64,000 nucleotides of DNA from Rhodanobacteraceae bacterium (GTDB taxonomy: Bacteria > Pseudomonadota > Gammaproteobacteria > Xanthomonadales > Rhodanobacteraceae). The notes below the pieces were generated by a model. It was not told the DNA's origin. It worked only from the letters and a program-made list of their open reading frames with translations, and did not search any database. The stretch's first letter is position 1, and every line of letters begins with the position of its first letter. Shown one piece after another: positions 24,569-33,717 of this stretch. The stretch lies in assembly GCA_030167125.1 (NCBI GenBank), contig CP126531.1, positions 3,078,578 through 3,142,577 on the forward strand. The letters run 5' to 3'. The translations under genes and the position numbers were made by a program.

Positions 24569-25861
24569 TCAGCGCTTTTCGAGGACCGCGTAATACATCC
24601 CGTCGAGCCCGCTTTCGCCCGGCAGGATTTGCCGGCCGACGCCGGCCGCATGACCGGCGGGCAAGCCGCATGGTTCGGCGCGTGCATCCGCGTGTGCATC
24701 GAGAAAGGCGTCGACGATGCGTTCGTTTTCTTCGCGCAGCACCGAACAGGTGGCGTAAACCAGCCGGCCACCGCGCGTCACCAACGGCCACAGCGCCGCG
24801 AGCAGGCGCGACTGTTCGCGCGCGAGCGGCGCGATGTCGCCCGCGCGCCGGTGCAGCTTGATGTCGGGATGGCGTCGGATCACGCCGGTGGCCGAGCAGG
24901 GCGCATCCAGCAGGATGCGGTCGAACGGCTGGCCATCCCACCACTGCGATGGATCGCCCGCGTCGCCCGTTCGCACGTCACCGCGCAAACCGAGCCGTGC
25001 GAAGTTCGCGCGAATCGCGCCTGTGCGCCGTGCATCCGCGTCGAGCGCAAGGAGGCGCACGTCGGCGCGTTCCAGCATGTGGCAGGCCTTGCCGCCCGGC
25101 GCGGCGCAGGCGTCCAGCACGCGCAGCCCATCGTGCAGGTCCAGAACATCGGCGGCGCATTGCGCGGCGCCGTCCTGCACGGAGAAATGGCCTTCGGCGA
25201 AACCGGGTAGGCGGGTCACGTCGGTGTTCGCGGCCAGCACGACGCCGTCGCGCAGGAAGGCGTGCGGCTGCGCTTCGACATTCGCTTGCGCCAGCGCCGC
25301 GAGCATCAGGTCGCGCGTCGTGCGCCGCGCGTTGGCGCGCAGCATCGGCGGCGAAGATTGGTTGTTCGCGGCGAGGATCGCGTCGACGTGTTCGGGCCAG
25401 TCGCGCGCCAGCACATCGATCAGCCAACGCGGATGCGCGCTGCGGGTTTGCGGCTGCGCATCGAGCCGCCCATTCAACGCGTCACGCTCGCGCAACCAGC
25501 GCCGCAGCACTGCGTTGGCGAGTTTTGCGAAACCGCCGCGACCCAGCGCGCGCGTGGCCTCGACCGTGGCCGCGACCGCCGCGTGCGGCGGCAGTTGCAG
25601 GATTTCCAGTTGCACCAGGCCCAGCACCAGCAAGGCGTGCAACACCGGTTCGCGTTTGCGCAGCGGCTGCTGCAGCAGCGCGTCGAGCGCCTTGTCGAAG
25701 CGCAGCCACCAGCGCGCGCCTTCGTTGCACAACGCAGTCAGGAAAGCGCGATCGCGCGGATCGCGAAGCGCTGCTTGCGCTGGTTTCAGCGCCTCGCGCA
25801 GCGAAGCGCCGTGCACGAGTTCGGCCAGCACTTCGGCTGCGAGGGCGCGGGTATCGTGCAT
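24569..25861 (-). CDS. rsmB: 16S rRNA m5C967 methyltransferase RsmB
   Basis: RsmB methylates C967 of 16S rRNA. It has 430 residues; start ATG 25861 (MHDTRALAAEVL), since the extra 16 upstream codons are repeat sequence. Domain order: N-terminal NusB-like RNA-binding domain (RDRAFLTALCNEGARWW), then a SAM methyltransferase domain with DACAAPGGKACHML, the catalytic-loop LDAPCSATGVIRRHPDIK and YATCSVLREENERIV (the two Cys of the m5C mechanism). The conserved neighbours fmt and def lie upstream on the same strand, here separated by a repeat. Confidence 0.95.
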   Translation of the reverse strand: MHDTRALAAEVLAELVHGASLREALKPAQAALRDPRDRAFLTALCNEGARWWLRFDKALDALLQQPLRKREPVLHALLVLGLVQLEILQLPPHAAVAATVEATRALGRGGFAKLANAVLRRWLRERDALNGRLDAQPQTRSAHPRWLIDVLARDWPEHVDAILAANNQSSPPMLRANARRTTRDLMLAALAQANVEAQPHAFLRDGVVLAANTDVTRLPGFAEGHFSVQDGAAQCAADVLDLHDGLRVLDACAAPGGKACHMLERADVRLLALDADARRTGAIRANFARLGLRGDVRTGDAGDPSQWWDGQPFDRILLDAPCSATGVIRRHPDIKLHRRAGDIAPLAREQSRLLAALWPLVTRGGRLVYATCSVLREENERIVDAFLDAHADARAEPCGLPAGHAAGVGRQILPGESGLDGMYYAVLEKR

Positions 25862-25867
25862 AGTCCG

Positions 25868-25920
25868 CCCCCTCACCCCAGCCCTCTCCCCCATGCGATG
25901 AAACTGCATGGGGGAGAGGG
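25868..25920. repeat. CCCTCTCCCC-family palindrome, copy 1
   Basis: CCCCCTCACCCC (25868-25879) is followed by a 15-bp perfect inverted repeat, CCCTCTCCCCCATGC (25882-25896) and its complement (25906-25920). It lies between fmt and rsmB. Other copies are at 52092-52144, 60721-60774 and 60819-60866. Confidence 0.85.
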
Positions 25921-25943
25921 AGACAAGCGGACCCGGGCATCGA

Positions 25944-26888
25944 TCATCGGACGCGCAATTCAGCGCGCGCGTTCAGGTAATCCGCGGCATCGATCACGCG
26001 CCCGCCCGCGCGTTGCAATTTCAATATGCGCAGCACGCCTTCGCCGCAGGCGATGTCGAGGCCGTGTTTCGATGCGGCGAAAATTGTACCGGGGCTGGGG
26101 GCTGGGAACGGAGGACTGGGCAAGGCGAGGGCGCTCCAGATGCGCATGCGCTCGCCGGCGACCTCGGCTTCCGCCACCGGCCAAGGATCGAACGCGCGCA
26201 CCTTGCGTTCGAGTTCGACGGCCGGCCGCGAGAAATCCAGTTTCGCCTCGGCCTTGTCGAGCTTGTGCGCGTAGGTCGCACCGGCTTTGGGTTGCGGTGT
26301 TGCATGCAACGTCTCACCAGCGACGACGCGCCGCAGGCCCTCGCCCAGCACACGCGCACCGATTTCCGCAAGCCGATCGTGCAGCGCGCCGCCGGTGTCG
26401 TCTTCGCGGATGGGCGTCGCGTCGGAAAGCAACACGGGGCCGGTGTCGAGTCCCGCTTCCATCTGCATCAGGCACACGCCGGTTTCCGCGTCGCCCGCGA
26501 GGATCGCGCGCTGGATCGGCGCGGCGCCGCGCCAGCGTGGCAGCAGCGAGGCGTGCACGTTCCAGCAGCCGAGGCGCGGAATCGCCAACACCTTGCGCGG
26601 CAGGATCAGGCCGTAGGCGATCACCACCATCAAATCCGGCGCGTACGCGCGCAGGCGCGCTTGCGCTTCGGGTGTCTTCAACGATTCGGGCTGCTCGACT
26701 GGAATGCGTGCGGCGAGCGCCGCCTGCTTCACCGGACTCGGTGCGAGCTTGCGCCCGCGTCCCGCCGGCCGAGCGGGTTGCGTGTACACCGCGACGACGT
26801 CCGCATTTGCAGCGAGGCACGCGCGCAATCCGGGTACCGCGAAATCGGGCGTGCCGGCGAACACCAGCCGCAAACGCTGCGCCGGCAT
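25944..26888 (-). CDS. fmt: Methionyl-tRNA formyltransferase
   Basis: Fmt formylates initiator Met-tRNA using 10-formyl-THF. It has 314 residues of normal length. Motifs: [30 protein letters not shown], the catalytic [20 protein letters not shown] (Asn and His), and [11 protein letters not shown] (Asp). The C-terminal OB domain holds an odd Pro-rich loop, [15 protein letters not shown], encoded by a G-rich string (26089-26119) resembling the GGGACTGGG strings that accompany REP elements. It is followed on the same strand by rsmB and preceded by def with 7 bp between. Confidence 0.95.
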   Translation of the reverse strand: MPAQRLRLVFAGTPDFAVPGLRACLAANADVVAVYTQPARPAGRGRKLAPSPVKQAALAARIPVEQPESLKTPEAQARLRAYAPDLMVVIAYGLILPRKVLAIPRLGCWNVHASLLPRWRGAAPIQRAILAGDAETGVCLMQMEAGLDTGPVLLSDATPIREDDTGGALHDRLAEIGARVLGEGLRRVVAGETLHATPQPKAGATYAHKLDKAEAKLDFSRPAVELERKVRAFDPWPVAEAEVAGERMRIWSALALPSPPFPAPSPGTIFAASKHGLDIACGEGVLRILKLQRAGGRVIDAADYLNARAELRVR

Positions 26889-26895
26889 CGGAATA

Positions 26896-27399
26896 TCAGC
26901 CCGCGTGGCGCCGCTGCTTCTCCAGCTTGCGCAGCAGCAGCGAGCGTTTCAGCGGCGACAGGTAATCGACGAACACCTTGCCGACCAGGTGATCCATCTC
27001 GTGCTGGATGCACACGGCCAGCAGGCCGCCGGTTTCGAGTTCGAACGTCTTGCCGGTGACGTCCTGCGCGCGCACGCGGATCCATTCCTTGCGCTCGACG
27101 TCGGCGTACACGCCGGGGAACGACAGGCAGCCTTCCTGGCAGACTTCGGTGCCACGCGTTTCCAGCAGCTCAGGATTCACGAACACCTGCGGATCGTCGT
27201 GCGTTTCGGACACGTCCAGCACCAGCAACCGCTTCTGCACGTTCACCTGGGTCGCGGCCAGGCCGATGCCCGGCGCGGCGTACATGGTTTCCAGCATGTC
27301 GTCGGCCAGGCGTTTCAGGTCGGCGTCGAACGTCTCGACCTTTTGCGCGACCAGGCGCAGGCGCGGATCGGGGAATTCGAGGATGTCGAGTTTGGCCAT
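26896..27399 (-). CDS. def: Peptide deformylase
   Basis: Def removes the formyl group from nascent proteins. It has 167 residues. All three family motifs are present: GIGLAATQ (44-51), EGCLSFP with metal ligand C91, and QHEMDHL with H133 and H137 and the catalytic Glu. It is the first gene of the def-fmt-rsmB unit and divergent from the LysM gene across a 196-bp gap that must hold both promoters. Confidence 0.97.
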   Translation of the reverse strand: MAKLDILEFPDPRLRLVAQKVETFDADLKRLADDMLETMYAAPGIGLAATQVNVQKRLLVLDVSETHDDPQVFVNPELLETRGTEVCQEGCLSFPGVYADVERKEWIRVRAQDVTGKTFELETGGLLAVCIQHEMDHLVGKVFVDYLSPLKRSLLLRKLEKQRRHAG

Positions 27400-27530
27400 G
27401 ACGGGGTACGGAATCGGGAAACGAGACCTAGATGGGGACGGCCGGGGCCGTTTTCAGCCCGGATAGCCTAGCAGCGGCGCGGTGTTTCCCGCGGTTTCGA
27501 AGACCCCGTCACCAAATGTGAAGTTTTTGC

Positions 27531-27558
27531 TTGCCGCGGACGGCCGTTCGGGTACACT
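27531..27558 (+). promoter_or_regulatory. Candidate promoter of the LysM gene
   Basis: TTGCCG (27531-27536), 16 bases, then TACACT (27553-27558), placed 38 bases before the LysM start. Spacing is acceptable for sigma70, but both boxes have mismatches. It is the best match in the divergent def/LysM gap. Confidence 0.4.
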
Positions 27559-27595
27559 CGGCTGAAACTTGTGGGGGATCGGGGGATTGCCGGTC

Positions 27596-28714
27596 ATGTT
27601 TAAGAAACTGCTTGCGTTGAGCGCGGGTTTGTTGATCACGTTCGCCGCCTACGCAGCTGGAACCCAGCTGCGCGCCGATCACCCGCACACCTACGTGGTC
27701 AAGAAGGGCGACACGCTGTGGAGCATCTCGGCGCGTTTCCTCACCAAGCCGTGGTTGTGGCCCGAAATCTGGGACGTCAACCAGCAGGTCTACAACCCGC
27801 ATCGCATTTATCCGGGCGACGTGCTGGACCTCGACGTGAACGGCCTGCGCGTGGCCAGGCGCGCCACCGTCGAAGCCAATCCGATCCCGACGGTGCCGCT
27901 GTCCGCGATCGAACCCTTCCTCAAGGATTTCCGCGTGCTCACGGCGGCGGAAGTGCAGCAGACGCCGTATGTGGTGGCGGTCGAGGAAAACGAACCGCGC
28001 GCCACCGAAGGCATGAACCTGTACGTGCGCAACCTGCCGGCGGCGGCCGTCGGCCAGCGTTTCGCGGTCGTGCGCCCGACCCACGTGTTCCGCCAGTTCA
28101 ATGACGGCGGCCGGATCGACGACGTCGGCCACCTGGTCAGCAACAACGTGGATCTCGCGCCGGGTCCGTGGCAGGAAGATTTCCGCAACGACGGCCACTT
28201 CGGCCGCGGCAACGAGATCGGCACCGAGGTGCGCGTGATCGGCACCGCGCAGGTGCTGAAGAATGGCGATCCCGCCACGCTGCTGCTCACCAACGCCAGC
28301 ATGGAGATTCGCGCGGGCGACCGGATCATGCCGGTGGATGACACGCCGTACGACTTCACCTATTACCCGCACCCGCCGCGCAACGCGCCGGCCGACGCCT
28401 ACATCATGGCGCTGTCCAACGGTTACGACGGCATCTCGGTGCAGGGTCCGATGGACGTGGTGGCGCTGAACGTCGGCAGCGACGATGGCGTGGACAACGG
28501 CACCACGTTTGCGATCTACCAGCCGGGTGACACCGTGACCGACCTCGTCGCGGGCAACACCACGCGCCGCGAGTTCGGACCGAAGGTGAAGCTGCCCAGC
28601 GAGTTCGTCGGGCACCTGATGGTGTTCCGCACTTTCTCGCACGTGAGCTACGGGCTGGTGATGGATGGCATCCGCCCGGTGAAGGTCGGCGATACGCTGC
28701 AAGCGCCGCAGTAA
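27596..28714 (+). CDS. LysM-domain secreted protein
   Basis: A 372-residue exported protein; start ATG 27596 (MFKKLLALSAGLLITFAAYAA signal). A LysM peptidoglycan-binding domain lies at about residues 38-88: HTYVVKKGDTLWSIS, PWLWPEIWDVNQQ, IYPGDVLDL. The remaining 280 residues are a conserved region without catalytic motifs that I recognise. In gammaproteobacteria a LysM protein of this type regularly sits between def and dprA on the divergent strand, as here. Probable role in cell-wall association; function not established. A rho-independent terminator follows. Confidence 0.9.
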   Translation: MFKKLLALSAGLLITFAAYAAGTQLRADHPHTYVVKKGDTLWSISARFLTKPWLWPEIWDVNQQVYNPHRIYPGDVLDLDVNGLRVARRATVEANPIPTVPLSAIEPFLKDFRVLTAAEVQQTPYVVAVEENEPRATEGMNLYVRNLPAAAVGQRFAVVRPTHVFRQFNDGGRIDDVGHLVSNNVDLAPGPWQEDFRNDGHFGRGNEIGTEVRVIGTAQVLKNGDPATLLLTNASMEIRAGDRIMPVDDTPYDFTYYPHPPRNAPADAYIMALSNGYDGISVQGPMDVVALNVGSDDGVDNGTTFAIYQPGDTVTDLVAGNTTRREFGPKVKLPSEFVGHLMVFRTFSHVSYGLVMDGIRPVKVGDTLQAPQ

Positions 28715-28740
28715 TCGCAAGGTAGGGTGTTCCTGACATG

Positions 28741-28772
28741 ACGGCGCGGTCCAAACCGCGCCGTTTGTTTTT
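28741..28772 (+). terminator. Rho-independent terminator after the LysM gene
   Basis: A 10-bp perfect stem, ACGGCGCGGT / ACCGCGCCGT, with a four-base loop, followed by TTGTTTTT. It lies 26 bp after the stop and before dprA, so dprA probably has its own transcription start. Confidence 0.88.
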
Positions 28773-28794
28773 GCGCCGCCCCTAAACTTGCCGC

Positions 28795-29928
28795 ATGCAT
28801 GACGATGATGAACTGCTCGCCTGGCTGACCTTGCTGCGTGCGCCGGGACTGGGTGGCGCGGGTTTGCGCGCCTTGTTGCAGCGGGCGGGGACGGCACGAA
28901 CGATTTGCCGCGATGCGCGTCGTTTGCCCGGACTCGAAACAGCGGCGCTCGAATGGATCGCCCGTCCCGATGCCGCGCGGCTGGATGCGGATATGGCTTG
29001 GCTGGCCCAACCCGGCCACCGCCTGCTGCGTTGCGACGAGGCCGATTTCCCGCCGCAGCTGGAAACCACCCCGCAGCCGCCTGCGGCGTTGTTCGTCGCC
29101 GGCGATCCGGGCGTGCTGCTTGCCCCGCAGATCGCCATCGTCGGCGCCCGCAGCGCGACCGCACAGGGTCTGGCGAATGCGCGCGACTTCGCCCGCACCT
29201 TGAGCCGCGCGGGCCTCACCGTCACCAGCGGCATGGCCGATGGCATCGATGGCGCGGCGCACGCCGCGGCCCTGGAGTCCGGCTGCCAGACGGTCGCCGT
29301 GATCGGCACCGGGCCCGACCTGGTCTATCCGCGCAAGCACCGCGACCTGGCCGCCCGCATCGAACAAAGCGGCGCGATCGTCAGTGAATTTCCGCCCGGC
29401 ACCGAAGCGCGTCCGGATCACTTCCCGCGCCGCAACCGCCTGATCGCCGGGCTTTCGCTCGGCACGCTGGTGGTCGAGGCGGGCTTGCAATCGGGCTCCC
29501 TGATCACGGCGCGCTTGGCCGCGGAAGCCGGCCGCGAGGTGTTCGCGCTGCCCGGCTCCATCCACAATCCGCTGGCCAAGGGCTGCCATCGCCTGATCCG
29601 CGACGGCGCACGCCTGGTCGAAACCGCCGCCGAAGTGATCGAAGCGCTGGCGCCCGCAGCGCAGGCGCAAGGCGCAGGGCTGCGCGCAAGGCTCGAAGCC
29701 GATGAAGCCCCGGACGGATTGCAGTCATTGCACGGCAACGACCGCGGCCGGGACCCTGACTACATTTCGCTTCTCGCCGCCCTCGGCGACGCACCGGCTT
29801 CGCTCGATGAATTGGCCGAACGCACCCGCCTGGCGCCGGCGGCGCTGTCGTCCATGCTGCTGTTGCTGGAGCTGGAAGGCGCGGTGGGCCCCGCCGTGAA
29901 CGGGCGCTGGCAGAAGTTGCGGTCCTGA
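28795..29928 (+). CDS. dprA: DNA processing protein DprA (Smf)
   Basis: DprA binds incoming single-stranded DNA during natural transformation and loads RecA. It has 377 residues: an N-terminal SAM-like helical region, the Rossmann domain with QIAIVGARSATAQGLANARD, TVTSGMADGIDGAAHAAAL, VAVIGTGPDLVYPRKHRDL, and RRNRLIAGLSLGTLVVEA, and a C-terminal winged-helix domain (about 310-375, SLLAALGDAPASLDELAERT). Length is normal. The smg (DUF494) gene commonly found after dprA in gammaproteobacteria is not seen here. Confidence 0.95.
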   Translation: MHDDDELLAWLTLLRAPGLGGAGLRALLQRAGTARTICRDARRLPGLETAALEWIARPDAARLDADMAWLAQPGHRLLRCDEADFPPQLETTPQPPAALFVAGDPGVLLAPQIAIVGARSATAQGLANARDFARTLSRAGLTVTSGMADGIDGAAHAAALESGCQTVAVIGTGPDLVYPRKHRDLAARIEQSGAIVSEFPPGTEARPDHFPRRNRLIAGLSLGTLVVEAGLQSGSLITARLAAEAGREVFALPGSIHNPLAKGCHRLIRDGARLVETAAEVIEALAPAAQAQGAGLRARLEADEAPDGLQSLHGNDRGRDPDYISLLAALGDAPASLDELAERTRLAPAALSSMLLLLELEGAVGPAVNGRWQKLRS

Positions 29929-29934
29929 AGGAAC

Positions 29935-29966
29935 GCGCCCTCGCCGGAGATGCCGGGCGAGGGCGC
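29935..29966. terminator. Stem-loop between convergent dprA and a small exported-protein gene
   Basis: An 11-bp perfect inverted repeat, GCGCCCTCGCC (29935-29945) and GGCGAGGGCGC (29956-29966), in the 45-bp gap between two convergent stops. No T-run on either side, so it is at most an imperfect bidirectional terminator. Confidence 0.5.
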
Positions 29967-29973
29967 ACCCGGC

Positions 29974-30354
29974 TCAGTTGACGTACCCGGACTCGTTCGG
30001 GTTGACGATGATGCGGATCAGCTTGCCGTTGCCGCCGAAGGTCAGGATGCCTTCGCCCTTGTAATGGAATTCCGTGCGCGCCATGTCGGAACCGGCATAG
30101 AACGGAATCCAGGCCTTGCCGGTCGCGTAGACCTTTTCATCGTTCGGCTGTCCGATCACGTCGGTGACGTGCCGGCGATCCCAGCCGATCTGGATCTTGG
30201 AGAACTTGCTGCCCTGCGCCGGGGTGCCGATGACGCCGTACCCGTCCTTGCTGCTGCTCTGCGGGCCCTGGCTGGCGGCTTGGCTGAACGCAATCGGGGC
30301 GAAGCCCACCGCCAGGATCAATACCGAAAAAAACGCCAGAAATCCTGCTTTCAT
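29974..30354 (-). CDS. Small exported protein, possibly SmpA/BamE-like
   Basis: A 126-residue protein with a clear signal peptide (MKAGFLAFFSVLILAVGFAP, cleavage near AFSQA) and a strong AGGGAG ribosome site. The mature part has FSKIQIGWDRRHVTDVIGQP, then WIPFYAGSDMARTEFHYKG and ILTFGGNGKLIRIIVNP. The pattern of a helix with (I/M)xxGxxxxxVxxxxGxP followed by beta-strands recalls the SmpA/OmlA (BamE) fold, but there is no lipobox Cys. I would call it a conserved exported protein and treat the fold as a guess. It is divergent from topA. Confidence 0.7.
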   Translation of the reverse strand: MKAGFLAFFSVLILAVGFAPIAFSQAASQGPQSSSKDGYGVIGTPAQGSKFSKIQIGWDRRHVTDVIGQPNDEKVYATGKAWIPFYAGSDMARTEFHYKGEGILTFGGNGKLIRIIVNPNESGYVN

Positions 30355-30629
30355 GACTTTCTCCCTTTGTTTTGGGAGACGCCGGCACGCCATCGAAGCC
30401 GCGGAAACCGCAGCTTGCCCGACCTGAACGAAGTCCCCACTTCCAGTGCGAAACGGCGTTGCCGCCGGGGTTCCGCCCATTTCGGAACCCGCTCCGATGA
30501 TAGGCAGGGCCGCCGGCGAATGCAACGCGGGCCGGCGGCCGGAAAGGCAATGCTTGACACGCCTACCCTGCGCATGTGTTCACTATATATAGGGGCGGAC
30601 CCAAGCCGCCCATGGATTTCTGTCGAGCC

Positions 30630-33131
30630 ATGGCCAAGAACCTGCTCATCGTCGAGTCGCCTGCCAAGGCCAAGACGATCAACAAATACCTCGGCGCCGA
30701 TTTCAAGGTGCTGGCGTCGTACGGCCACGTCCGCGATCTGGTGCCCAAGGAAGGCGCGGTCGATCCCGACCACGACTTCAAAATGGAGTACGCGCTGATC
30801 GACAAGAACGTCAAGCACGTCGACGACATCGCCAAGGCGGCCAGGATCGCCGAGTCGATTTATCTGGCGACCGACCTGGATCGCGAGGGCGAGGCGATCA
30901 GCTGGCACATCAGCGAGATCCTCAAATCACGCGGCCTGCTGGACGGCAAGGAAACCCATCGCGTGGTGTTCAGCGAAATCACGCCGCGCGCGATCAAGGA
31001 AGCCGTGGCGCACCCGCGCCGGCTGTCGCACGATCTTGTCGACGCCCAGCAGGCGCGCCGCGCGCTGGATTACCTGGTCGGCTTCAACCTGTCGCCGGTG
31101 CTGTGGCGCAAGGTGCAGCGCGGACTGTCGGCGGGACGCGTGCAGTCGCCGGCGCTGCGCATGATCGTCGAGCGCGAGGAAGAGATCGAAGCCTTCGTGC
31201 CGCGCGAGTACTGGACGGTCGAGGCCAGGCTCGCGCACAAGGATGGCGAGTTCAGCGCGCGGCTGGTCAAGCTCCACGGCAAGAAGTTCGAGCAGTTCGA
31301 CCTCACCAATGCCAACGATGCACACGCGGCGCGCGAGGCGCTGCTGAAGGCCGCGAACGGGCAACTCGTCGTCGGCGACATCCAGTCGAAGCAGCGCCAG
31401 CGCCGTCCGGCCGCGCCGTTCACCACATCGACCCTGCAACAGGAAGCCGCGCGCAAGCTGGGCATGGCGACATCCCGCACCATGCGCATCGCACAAGGCC
31501 TGTACGAAGGCGTCAGCTTGGGCGGTGAAGGCAACGTCGGGCTGATCACCTACATGCGTACCGATTCCACGCACCTTTCCGGCGAGGCGATCGGCGAGTT
31601 GCGCCAGACCATCGAGCGCGAGTTCGGCCGCCAAGGCCTGCCCGAACACGCGATGGTCTACAAGACCAAGTCCAAGAACGCGCAGGAAGCGCACGAGGCG
31701 ATCCGTCCGACTTCGGCATTGCGCACGCCGAAATCGGTCGCGGCGTATCTCACGCCCGATCAGTTGAAACTGTACGAACTGATCTGGAAGCGCGCGGTCG
31801 CCTGCCAGATGAAACCGGCCACGCTCAACACCGTGTCGGTCGAATTTCCGTGCGGCCACGATGCCGCGTTCCGCGCCACCGGCACCACCGTGGTCGATCC
31901 CGGTTTCCTCGCGGTGTACGAGGAAGGCCGCGACGCGAAATCCGACGAAGACGAGGAAGCGCGCAAACTACCCGCGCTTGAAAAAGGCGAAGCGGTGCCG
32001 CTCACCGACATCGCGACCGACCAGCACTTCACCGAGCCGCCGCCGCGCTATTCCGAGGCCTCGCTGGTCAAGGCGCTGGAGGAATACGGCATCGGCCGCC
32101 CGTCGACCTACGCCAGCATCATCCAGACGCTGCTGTCGCGCGAATACGTGATCCTCGATTCGCGCCGCTTCAAGCCCACCGACGTCGGCCGCGCGGTGGC
32201 GAAGTTCCTCACCGCACACTTCACGCGGTACGTCGATTACGACTTCACCGCCAAGCTCGAGGACGAACTCGATGCGGTCAGCCGCGGCGAGGAGGAATGG
32301 CGGCCGTTGATGAAGGAATTCTGGAAACCGTTCAAGGCGCTGGTCGACGACAAGATGGAATCGGTCGATCGTTCCGAGGCGACCGGTGCGCGCCTTTTGG
32401 GCGACGATCCGAAGACCGGCAAACCGGTGTCGGTGCGGCTCGGCCGTTACGGGCCGTACGCCGCGCTGGGCGACAAGGACAAGGACGAAGAGAAGCTGAA
32501 GTTCGCTTCGCTCTTGCCCGGCCAGAGCATGCACACCATCACGCTGGAGGAAGCGCTGGAGTTGTTCAAGCTGCCGCGCCACCTCGGTGCGGACGCTGAT
32601 GGCGAGGAGATTTCCGCAGGCATCGGCCGCTTCGGGCCGTTCGTCAAGAAAGGCAAGCTGTACGCGTCGATCAAGGAGCCCGACAACGCCTACACCATCA
32701 CGCTGGAACGCGCGAAGGAACTGATCCGCGAGAAGCAGGAGCTGATCGCCAACCGCGTGATCGCGGATTTCGGCGACGGCATCCAGGTGTTGAACGGCCG
32801 CTACGGCCCGTACATCACCGACGGCGAGAAGAACGCGAAGATTCCCAAGGATCGCGATCCGAAATCGCTGACCCACGACGAATGCAAGGCGCTGATCGAA
32901 GCCGCGCCGGTGCGGCGTGGACGCGGCGCGTTCAAGAAGGCCGCGGCAAAAAAGGCCGCGGAAAAGAAGGCGCCCGCGAAGAAAGCCGCAAAGAAGACCA
33001 CGTCGAAAAAGACGGCCGCGAAGAAGACCGCGCGCAAGAAAACCGCCGCGAAGAAGGCGCCGGTGAAGAAGGCTGCGCGCGCGAAACCATCGGCACCGCC
33101 GGATACGGAAACGCCGCCCTTCGACGTCTGA
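30630..33131 (+). CDS. topA: DNA topoisomerase I
   Basis: Type IA topoisomerase that relaxes negative supercoils (833 residues; start ATG 30630, MAKNLLIVESPAK). Toprim acidic residues E9 and D82-L-D84 (TDLDREGEA), active-site Tyr308 in GLITYMRTDST. After the core come Topo C-terminal repeats (RLGRYGPYAALG, GIGRFGPFVKKG, LNGRYGPYITDG) instead of E. coli-style Cys4 zinc ribbons. The last about 55 residues are a Lys/Ala-rich histone H1-like tail (KKAAAKKAAEKKAPAKKAAK). A TTGACA lies at 30554-30559 upstream and an A+T-rich TATATA at 30584, but their spacing is too long for one standard promoter. Confidence 0.97.
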   Translation: MAKNLLIVESPAKAKTINKYLGADFKVLASYGHVRDLVPKEGAVDPDHDFKMEYALIDKNVKHVDDIAKAARIAESIYLATDLDREGEAISWHISEILKSRGLLDGKETHRVVFSEITPRAIKEAVAHPRRLSHDLVDAQQARRALDYLVGFNLSPVLWRKVQRGLSAGRVQSPALRMIVEREEEIEAFVPREYWTVEARLAHKDGEFSARLVKLHGKKFEQFDLTNANDAHAAREALLKAANGQLVVGDIQSKQRQRRPAAPFTTSTLQQEAARKLGMATSRTMRIAQGLYEGVSLGGEGNVGLITYMRTDSTHLSGEAIGELRQTIEREFGRQGLPEHAMVYKTKSKNAQEAHEAIRPTSALRTPKSVAAYLTPDQLKLYELIWKRAVACQMKPATLNTVSVEFPCGHDAAFRATGTTVVDPGFLAVYEEGRDAKSDEDEEARKLPALEKGEAVPLTDIATDQHFTEPPPRYSEASLVKALEEYGIGRPSTYASIIQTLLSREYVILDSRRFKPTDVGRAVAKFLTAHFTRYVDYDFTAKLEDELDAVSRGEEEWRPLMKEFWKPFKALVDDKMESVDRSEATGARLLGDDPKTGKPVSVRLGRYGPYAALGDKDKDEEKLKFASLLPGQSMHTITLEEALELFKLPRHLGADADGEEISAGIGRFGPFVKKGKLYASIKEPDNAYTITLERAKELIREKQELIANRVIADFGDGIQVLNGRYGPYITDGEKNAKIPKDRDPKSLTHDECKALIEAAPVRRGRGAFKKAAAKKAAEKKAPAKKAAKKTTSKKTAAKKTARKKTAAKKAPVKKAARAKPSAPPDTETPPFDV

Positions 33132-33134
33132 GCC

Positions 33135-33698
33135 ATGCGCGTTTTCCGCATCGAGGAGATCGAGGATGCCGCTGCACTGTTGCGCGACGGCGGCGTGCTG
33201 GCGTATCCCACCGAAGGCGTGTACGGCTTGGGTTGCGATCCGGACAACCGTGCGGCCTTCGAAAAGATCTTCGCGATGAAGCGGCGCCCGCCCGAGCAGG
33301 GCGTGCTGCTGATCGCCGCCGACATCGCGCAGGTGCGCGACTGGATCGGCGAGGCGCCGGAAGCGGCGTTCGCACGCGCCAGCGCGATCTGGCCCGGCGC
33401 GCACACCTTCATCTTTCCGCGCTCATCAAGGGTGCCGGAATGGATCGCGGGCAGCTACGCCGGCATCGCGTTGCGCGTCACGGCGCACGCGCCATCGGCC
33501 GCGCTGTGCCGGGCTTTCGGCGGTCCGATCGTTTCGACCAGTGCCAACCGCCACGGCGAGCCGCCCGCGCGCGGCGCGGCCGGGATCCGCGCGATCTTCG
33601 GCGACGAACCCGACGGCGTGCTGGATGCGCCGCTGGGCGGACTCGACAAGCCCACGCCGATCACGGATGCCGTGAGCGGCGCTATCATTCGTGCCTGA
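33135..33698 (+). CDS. tsaC: Threonylcarbamoyl-AMP synthase
   Basis: Sua5/YrdC-domain enzyme that makes threonylcarbamoyl-AMP for t6A37 of ANN-decoding tRNAs. It has 187 residues, the short TsaC form. Motifs: GVLAYPTEGVYGLGCDP, KIFAMKRRPPEQGVLLIAAD, and PIVSTSANRHGEPPA. It begins 3 bp after topA stop and is very likely co-transcribed with it, an order conserved in many gammaproteobacteria. Confidence 0.95.
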   Translation: MRVFRIEEIEDAAALLRDGGVLAYPTEGVYGLGCDPDNRAAFEKIFAMKRRPPEQGVLLIAADIAQVRDWIGEAPEAAFARASAIWPGAHTFIFPRSSRVPEWIAGSYAGIALRVTAHAPSAALCRAFGGPIVSTSANRHGEPPARGAAGIRAIFGDEPDGVLDAPLGGLDKPTPITDAVSGAIIRA

Positions 33699-33717
33699 GG
33701 GGACTGGGGAGTTTCCT

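Noticed and set aside
30554..30590. TTGACA with TATATA as a topA promoter
   Set aside because: The spacing (about 24 bp) is too long for a sigma70 promoter; the two boxes may belong to different signals.
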